DNA of 64,000 nt from Pythium myriotylum. Lineage: Eukaryota; Oomycota; Peronosporomycetes; Pythiales; Pythiaceae. Every line of letters begins with the position of its first letter. The first letter of the stretch is position 1. Below, one piece after another: positions 58,017 through 64,000 of this stretch. The translations under genes were made by a program, and so were the position numbers. The stretch lies in the NCBI GenBank assembly GCA_023091665.1, contig JALJCQ010000033.1, forward strand, positions 124,001 through 188,000, given 5' to 3'. The notes beneath the pieces are model-generated. The model had not been told where the DNA came from. It searched no databases and was given only the letters and a program-made list of their open reading frames with translations.

Positions 58017-61000
58017 TCATTCTAGGTTCAACAATTCGAAGCGTGTGAACACGCGACCAAAGATCACCTCGAACACAAGCGCCTGGACTTCATCAAAGAT
58101 TGCTCGGGGCACTTGTTTGCCTGGCGTTGTGATGAGCTTCTTCATCTTCTTCCGCTGGACGGCCGTGATAATCTTGATACGTCTCGCCTTGATGAATTGG
58201 ACGAAAATGGATACCACAGCTGAGCGGAAGGCCTTGGCTTCGGTTGCTTCGATTGAGGTCTTCGCCTGTTCAACTGCAACCCAAAAGTGCACCATATCAT
58301 CAGCGAATTCTTTCTTAGCGTACGAAACGAAGGCGTTGTAAACGTCTGTGGGCTCTTGGGTGAGAAGCAGTGCCTGAAAATGGCTCCGACGCCTAGCGAA
58401 AGACCACGTTGAGACTCATGTCCTTGCCACAGCGTCCCCAACGGCAAGCTCTTACTTCTCTTGCGCAAGTCGATTCAGTTCGGATTGCTCTGCGCTAATT
58501 GCCGCTTGTATCAGCATAAGTTCGTCTTCCTGTCTCATGAAATTGCTTTCGCGCTTGGCGATATACTCATCCATTCGACGCTGAATCTGACGACGAAGCG
58601 GATGTGACGCTGTCAAACTCACGGCACGAAGTCTTTCAACTCGCGTACAACTATCGACTGCAGCTTCATACCTCCTCAAGGCACCCTACGTCTCTTTACT
58701 CAGCCCCGTTATCATTTAGAACAACCCAACAACGAAAACCGTACCAGAACTTCAAGCTCAAGGTCCTGCATTTCGACGAGGTCTCTTTGATCTGACTCGA
58801 GAATGCTTTCAAAACACGTTAGTGCTATGGATATCGTCGTGAGACTCTTCTCGAGGTCTCCACTGTTTTGGTCTATGCGAGCGATCCGAATCTGGACCTT
58901 TAACATTGCGGGGTGGAGTATTCCCAGAGCGTTCTCCACAAATGTTTTCGTAGTATCCATCAATCCGCGCGCTTTGCCCAACTTCCCCTGTGTGATATAC
59001 AGATCAGCCAACTCGATCTCTGCAGGGCTAGTGAAGACAACCCCATCGCCAGCTTGGATCGCGTGCTTCGCTGCAGCGACAGGAACGTTAACTTGCATGT
59101 GTGCAATCTGTGTTTCCCGGATGGCTCGCTGCTTGCGCTCGTACTTTTCTATCTCAATGTCGTTGTTGACGGCATCGACTCTGAGTTGTGATTTGGATAG
59201 TGTCATTTTCATGGCTTGAACATACGAAAGGGTGCGATCGATTGTTGCTTTCAGAGGCTCCTCCTGGTTTTGAATAATTTCGGCGATTGTATGAGTACCT
59301 AGCATAAGCGTCGGGTCCAACTCTTCGTATTCGTGGTGGCGCCGGTGGGGCAGCTCATGAATCCGTGCATGGCATCTATCGCACATCACTTGATCGCAAT
59401 AGAAGCATCGTTTTCTCGCACGGCTTTCATGGCAATTTTCACATGGCGGGAACTTCAGTCTCCCATCAGTACAAAACGGAAGTGGTGCAATAAGACTATT
59501 TCGCCTTCCGCGCTGCGAATTCTTCCAAATCTTTTGTCGCTCTTCTTCAAAGGCTAAATTCTTCTTGTTGTCGCGATGCAAGACGTGGCGGCGGATACTC
59601 CACTTGCGAACCTTCCCCTGCTCCACCTTATCCTCCTCTCTGTCACAGTGATCTTCGAAGTTCAATTCGTCACCAGGGCCATCCCCACAACTGGATCCTT
59701 CTTTGCCCGACTGGTTCTCCGTGACTTTGCCTGACGCAGTCAAAAGTGATGCTTTCAACGAAGAGAGATCAACTACAGGCTCATTCAATGTCAGCATTGA
59801 TGGTGCTGCTCGGCTCCTCTGTGGGAGCAGTTTATCTATGGTCTCGAGCTGTTCATTGTCGTGGAAGTAGCGAAATGAGTCTTTGCCGTTGAAGTCACGC
59901 CTTAGAATAGAGCAACCAGCTTTCACGAGAAGTTCTATCATCAAAGCGTTTCCGTGGTAAGCGGCCGCCATCAATGCGTTTACTCCTTCACGATTACAAT
60001 GCGAGACTCCACATTTCCTCTCAAGGCAGAATATCAAGTCGTCAAATGTCCCACACTTACTCACAACGAGAAGCGGCATTTCGCCTCTGGGAGTCTCGAA
60101 GTTGGGTCCGTAGCCTGTGTCATTGATTGACAATAGCTCAAGAATTCTGGGCACATTTCCCTCTCCTAGAGCTTTTTCCATGGCTATCGTCCCCGGTGCT
60201 TTGAATTGCTGGTTGATCAATTCCTCGACAATTTTCTTCGGCGCTTCGGCTAACCGCTCTTCTTGGTCTATGATGAGCGCCATCAAAGCGCTGTGGGGTG
60301 TCTTCGCAGTCAACAGTGACGTGATGTGGTCAAACCTCCAGTACCGAGCCCAGTCAAGCGAACCCCTCCCTGTCTTATCCCTCATCGACACATCCGCATT
60401 AAACGCAAGTAGGATTCTTGCGCTCTCGTAGTGGCCGTTGATCACTGCCTGCATGAGAGCTGTTCTTCCATCTGCGTTCGTATCGTCCACCGCAACACCT
60501 AGTCGCAGCAGTGACTTCAGCATTTCGTTCCGTCCTTTATCTGCCGCAAGCAACAGTGCCTTAACGTTTCCTTTGGTCTCATGCGCCAAGTCTACATGAT
60601 ATTGGACGAGAATATCAAGCGCAACGATGTTGTTGACAAGAACACAAGCTAGCAGCGGTGTCACGCCGTCTCTAGTCTCGAAGTTAGGTGATGAGCCTAG
60701 TTCAAGGACTCTCCTCAACAGCGTCAGTTTGCCTGCATATATCATACTTAGCACGGGTGTCAATCCATTTCCGCTTTCGTGGTTGAGATGTTTCGCCTCC
60801 GCGCGCTTTCCGTGAATTTTCGGATCAAGCAGTTCAACGATATCCTCACATCGTCGCTCGAACACCGCGTGCTCAAGCTTCTTGAACACACTAGATGCAA
60901 AATGCGAACCCAGCAGATTTCTCACTCGGCTTCGCTTCTCCGGGAGTGCATTCAATCTGAGCCTGGCCTCTTGTGCGGTCTCGAGCGCTTTCTCTTTAGC

Positions 61001-61381
61001 TTGGATCCTTTCCGTCAGCTCGTCGAGCCTTTGTGCCCCGTTCATGCCAGGCGTGGACAGTGGAAGGCCCAGCTGTTTGGCCCGCCGACGCAGCTGATTA
61101 ATAATTGCGTACGTCTCCATGTCCTTCGCGCGCTGGATCTCGCGGCGCTCGAGCTCTTCTCGGCGTTCGTAGAGCCGCATCATGGCGACCGAGAGCGCGT
61201 CCTCTCGGGCCATTTCTTCGCACCGACGGCTCTCTTTCTGGCGCGCTCTCTCCAGCAGCTCCGCCTCTTTCTGCTGGCGCTTGAGCTCGCGCTGCTGGCG
61301 CCGCAGCTTCACGCGCTTCTTGCGCTCGAGGCGCGCGTCGAGGTCCCCCCACTCGTCCATTTCCAACTTCAACGCCTCCAC
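58017..61381 (-). CDS. Ankyrin repeat, B-box zinc finger and RGS domain protein, 1080 aa
   Basis: Exons 61381-58745, 58685-58456 and 58392-58017; introns 59 and 63 nt. The splice joins keep frame and turn the small 3' frames into one C-terminal domain. Residues 1-165 are a charged coiled coil; about 175-560 carry ankyrin repeats (NADGRTALMQAVINGHYESA, KTGRGSLDWARYW and others); about 647-684 a B-box (CENC, CFYC, CDRC, HELPHRRHH); about 720-900 helical coils; about 955-1075 an RGS domain (FQALLLTQEPTDVYNAFVSY, DMVHFWVAVEQAKTS). RGS domains accelerate GTP hydrolysis by G-alpha subunits or act as scaffolds. The combination suggests an adaptor for G-protein signalling. Start chosen as the first ATG of the open frame. 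The RGS match rests on the first half of the domain, so this part is less certain. Confidence 0.82.
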
Positions 61382-61602
61382 TTCGCTTCAGCGATTAGTG
61401 CCTGTTATCTCAAGTCAGTATGTTTTGGAGTCCCTTATTTAAACAGGTATTAGTTCCTAATAATAAGGTACAAAAGGGACGGTGCAATCCCTAAAGGGGC
61501 AGATTCGGGACGAGCCGGTCACCGTCCGGTGGTTCTTTCACGGTGCGTTGGGGAAACGCACCACCCACCCCACAAGACAAAGGAACCCCTCGCCCGACTC
61601 AA

Positions 61603-61972
61603 ATGGTCCAGCGCGCGTTGCAGAAGCTCTCGAGCCAGGGACTCTACCTGGCCAAGGAGGCCCGCACCTACGGTACGTGCTTCTTCGCCGCTCTCCGCTC
61701 TCTCGATCCGTGGCAGAACGAGTGCTGACGGCGCCGTGCTCGCCGACTTGTCTGCAGCCGCGTGGGTCGTCCCGGGTGCCATCGGCGCCGGCTGGTTCGT
61801 GTGGCCTGGCCTCACGCCGGCCTTCAAGGAGGAAGCGCTCGGCATCAAGACGCCGCCTGCGCCGGGCACGGCCGCGGCTGCCGCCACGGGCTCGCCGAAC
61901 TTCAACGCCACCGGCAAGTACAAGTACGTGCGCAACGAGGTCGGCGAGCGACCGACGCTCGAGGAGGACTAG
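61603..61972 (+). CDS. Small single-helix protein, 94 aa, possibly mitochondrial
   Basis: Exons 61603-61672 and 61758-61972, intron 85 nt. The N terminus MVQRALQKLSSQGLYLAKEA is amphipathic and basic, like a mitochondrial presequence. A hydrophobic stretch WVVPGAIGAGWFVWPGL (about 27-43) is the likely membrane helix; the rest is Ala/Pro-rich and ends YKYVRNEVGERPTLEED. Size and layout recall accessory subunits of respiratory complexes, but no family is recognised. It starts 221 bases from the divergent ankyrin/RGS gene. Confidence 0.65.
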
Positions 61973-62188
61973 AGGAGAAACTAGACACGGCCCGACACGA
62001 CAGCCAAGTGCGTATGTACACGAAGTAAAAAAGATAAGTCCGGACGCTGGTGACCGACGGCCGCCGCCGAGTAGAATACACGTGGAGGGCGCCAGTCCCC
62101 TGCTCTGGGCACCGATCCCTGCGCTTCTCACATCGTCTTGGAGTTGAACGAGTCTTCTCCTTGATATGCGCGAAAACAGTGGCCCTCC

Positions 62189-64000
62189 TCACCTTGAGAA
62201 CAGCTTGATGTCATTTAGATACACGACCTCCTGGCCCTGGCCACCTTCACCCGGCCCCCATACATCCCCTCGGATCCACAGCGTGCTGGCCCCAGAGAGA
62301 ACGCTCTTGAAGTCAGCCGTGGACAGCGAGTCGCCTGTCGGCTCGTCAATCCAGCCGAAGTCTTCTCGTAGAATCGCGGAATAATATGACCATGTAGACG
62401 ACGTCGGGAGAGGGAACCCGCCGAGACTGAGCGAAATGTGGTTTCCTGACGTATCGAAAATCGAGATCTGACCGCGCAGGGGGCGAGCATCGCCATTGTG
62501 ACTTGGAGCGAGCATGCGAAACTGCAGGCGTCCGCCGTAGCTGGATGCAAGTGCTTTGACGAAGCCCGGCGGTGCCGAGAACTGCCAGAGGTTCCGGTAT
62601 ACTGGTCCGCAGGGGAATCCTGGGGTGATGCTTGGCAGCTCACCTGCCTTCGTACACGCTAGTGGAGTTGGTGGGCAGGAGACAAAACCATCGTTTTTCT
62701 GCTGGAGTCCTTTCATGGAGAGATCGCCGACCGTGGTGGGATCTGCCTCAGAAAGTGAGTTGAAGTTCCAACCTAGGATGAGCCCATTCGTAACAAGCTT
62801 GAATGGCCACTGGAGCTGCTTGAGCAGCTCTGAGCGAGGAAGCACGCGTGACCACACGTTGACGTGCTGCAAGTCAGCAATGAGGCTTCGTCGTGGCTTC
62901 GAGGAGCAGGTCACAGGAGGATTTTGTGGCCCAATCGAGCTAAAGCATGTTGACGCGAGCTGCCCAACAACGAGATAGCCGCTGGAGCTGATCGCGTGCC
63001 CAACGCGATACGGTCCACCATCAAATACTGCCATGCCATTGTCCAATACACGCACACGTCCATCAGCCGCGTTCCAGTTGATCGCGATGAAGTGCCATTT
63101 GCCATCGGAGACATCGACAAACGTCGCTAGGCTTCCGCGGCGACCGCGATTGATTGGCGCAATATCCAGAGCATCAAGCGCAAATTGGAGATTGGTTGGG
63201 TCGCAAACAGCGAGATCCACTGCCTCTTCGGCCAGATCAGTCGACGAAAGTGGAACAACATATGAGAGAATGCATGCCTCACGGTTTTTTTGGGTCGTAC
63301 GAATCCAGAAAGAGATTGTCAGAGCCTACAAGCACTCGGTTAGCCAAGTAACCGTTTGAGCAGATGAGGGATTTGGCACGTACAGAACTTGGAAACAGTG
63401 CCGCAGGATTTACTGTCGCTACGAAGCTCCGTTCATTCCCTGTCAGACTCAAAACGCGGTACGAAGTTGCTAGGCTGGCACTGGAAGGAAGGCTGGCTCC
63501 GATATCGCAGGCAAAGTCGCAAACACCAGTCGGTGATGCCAAGTCGCATTTCTCATTGTACTCAGCTTCCCCGACGATCTGATCAATCGCGAATATTCCA
63601 TTTGAGTCGACACGTAACGCTCCAGCACTTCCCGTCGCTGAGTTCCCGTTCTCGGCAACACTCCAACCAAGAAGATTGAATCTCCTGTTTGTCGACGCTG
63701 GGAAGCTTGATTTTTGGAGTTCGGCGCCGTCATCGTAGTCATAAATACGTACGGTTACATCCGAGAACACTCCGAGTGCCGAGTTTGGAGCGCTTGGATC
63801 ACCAAGGATGATTTTAAAGTACTCGAAGTGGGCTTCTTTTCTTGTATCGTCGATTACTTCGATCTCGATAACCTTTTCCACCTCTCCGATCTCGAACTGG
63901 AGGAACATTGCGTCTAAATCGACACTACTAGGGGAAACAATCCGGTAGTCGATCCCGTAAGTTGCAGTTTTCACTGCAGATTCCAATCGGAGCGGAAGAG
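62189..64000 (-). CDS. Calx-beta / LamG / laminin-B domain protein, C-terminal part
   Basis: Reads leftward from beyond 64000 to the stop at 62189-62191. At the right edge is a Calx-beta-type domain (TATYGIDYRI, then FEIGEVEKVIEIEVIDDTR and VRIYDYDDG). After an intron near 63240-63330, whose exact ends are uncertain, comes a laminin-G/pentraxin-like domain (KWHFIAINWNAADGRVRVLD). The last 160 residues fit the laminin B (domain IV) fold: YGGRLQFRMLAPS, EDFGWIDEPTGD, LSGASTLWIRGDVWG. Several Cys suggest an extracellular protein. The N terminus is missing, so signal peptide and membrane anchor cannot be judged. Probable cell-surface or matrix protein, perhaps of the zoospore or cyst coat. Confidence 0.75.

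Noticed and set aside
1..64000. CRISPR array, operon structure, insertion sequence, LTR or other complete mobile element
   Set aside because: No regularly spaced repeats, no transposase or reverse transcriptase frame, no terminal repeats seen; gene layout is eukaryotic.
1..64000. RxLR or Crinkler effector genes
   Set aside because: No short secreted protein with these motifs was found; no N terminus here combines a signal peptide with RxLR or LFLAK.

Overview
This is nuclear DNA from a flagellate, filament- or zoospore-forming stramenopile, most likely an oomycete (Phytophthora/Pythium/Saprolegnia type). The reasons are short GT-AG introns (43 to about 105 nt, mostly 52-75 nt), tightly packed genes on both strands, a moderately GC-rich composition, a tandem family of START plus FYVE-like zinc-finger proteins of the kind expanded in oomycetes, and several long coiled-coil proteins resembling ciliary/flagellar proteins. 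Genus cannot be decided from the window. Exon limits below were worked out by hand from splice signals, reading frame and family alignment recalled from knowledge; no database search was run.

Layout. 1-10316: four START/FYVE-like genes (the first only a C-terminal piece) with long non-coding spacers. 11424-35096: a dense block holding a coiled-coil protein, a fatty acyl-AMP ligase with its own acyl-carrier domain, two tandem SLC35F6-like transporters, a PLD6-like phospholipase D, a mitochondrial-type Der GTPase, a ZNF706/SERF-like small protein, two coiled-coil proteins (one CCDC13-like), a PH plus pathogen-related-protein fusion, a fifth START/FYVE-like gene (30273-32240) and a peroxisomal-type adenine nucleotide/CoA carrier. 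35143-44157: LpxD (a lipid A enzyme), a 1758-residue CCDC180-like protein, RNA polymerase III subunit RPC8 and a manganese-type cation diffusion facilitator. 46244-51173: two more START/FYVE-like genes, convergent. 53008-64000: CISD2, EMC3, a TALE homeodomain protein, an EamA-type transporter, an ankyrin/B-box/RGS protein, a 94-residue unknown protein, and the C-terminal part of a Calx-beta/LamG/laminin-B protein running off the right edge.

Themes. Membrane lipid and organelle contact biology recurs: START domains, FYVE-like fingers, PLD6-like enzyme, CISD2, EMC3, LpxD, FAAL-ACP and the peroxisomal carrier. These are separate genes with their own promoters, not an operon, so a joint function is only a guess. 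The most regular pattern is architectural: every complete START/FYVE-like gene has 1.1-2.1 kb of apparently empty DNA on its 5' side, while the single-copy genes are mostly 46-400 bp apart and several carry a CCAAT box about 50-90 bp before the start codon. A short C-terminal helix motif shared by five START/FYVE-like paralogues, otherwise divergent in their tails, is the best candidate for something undescribed.
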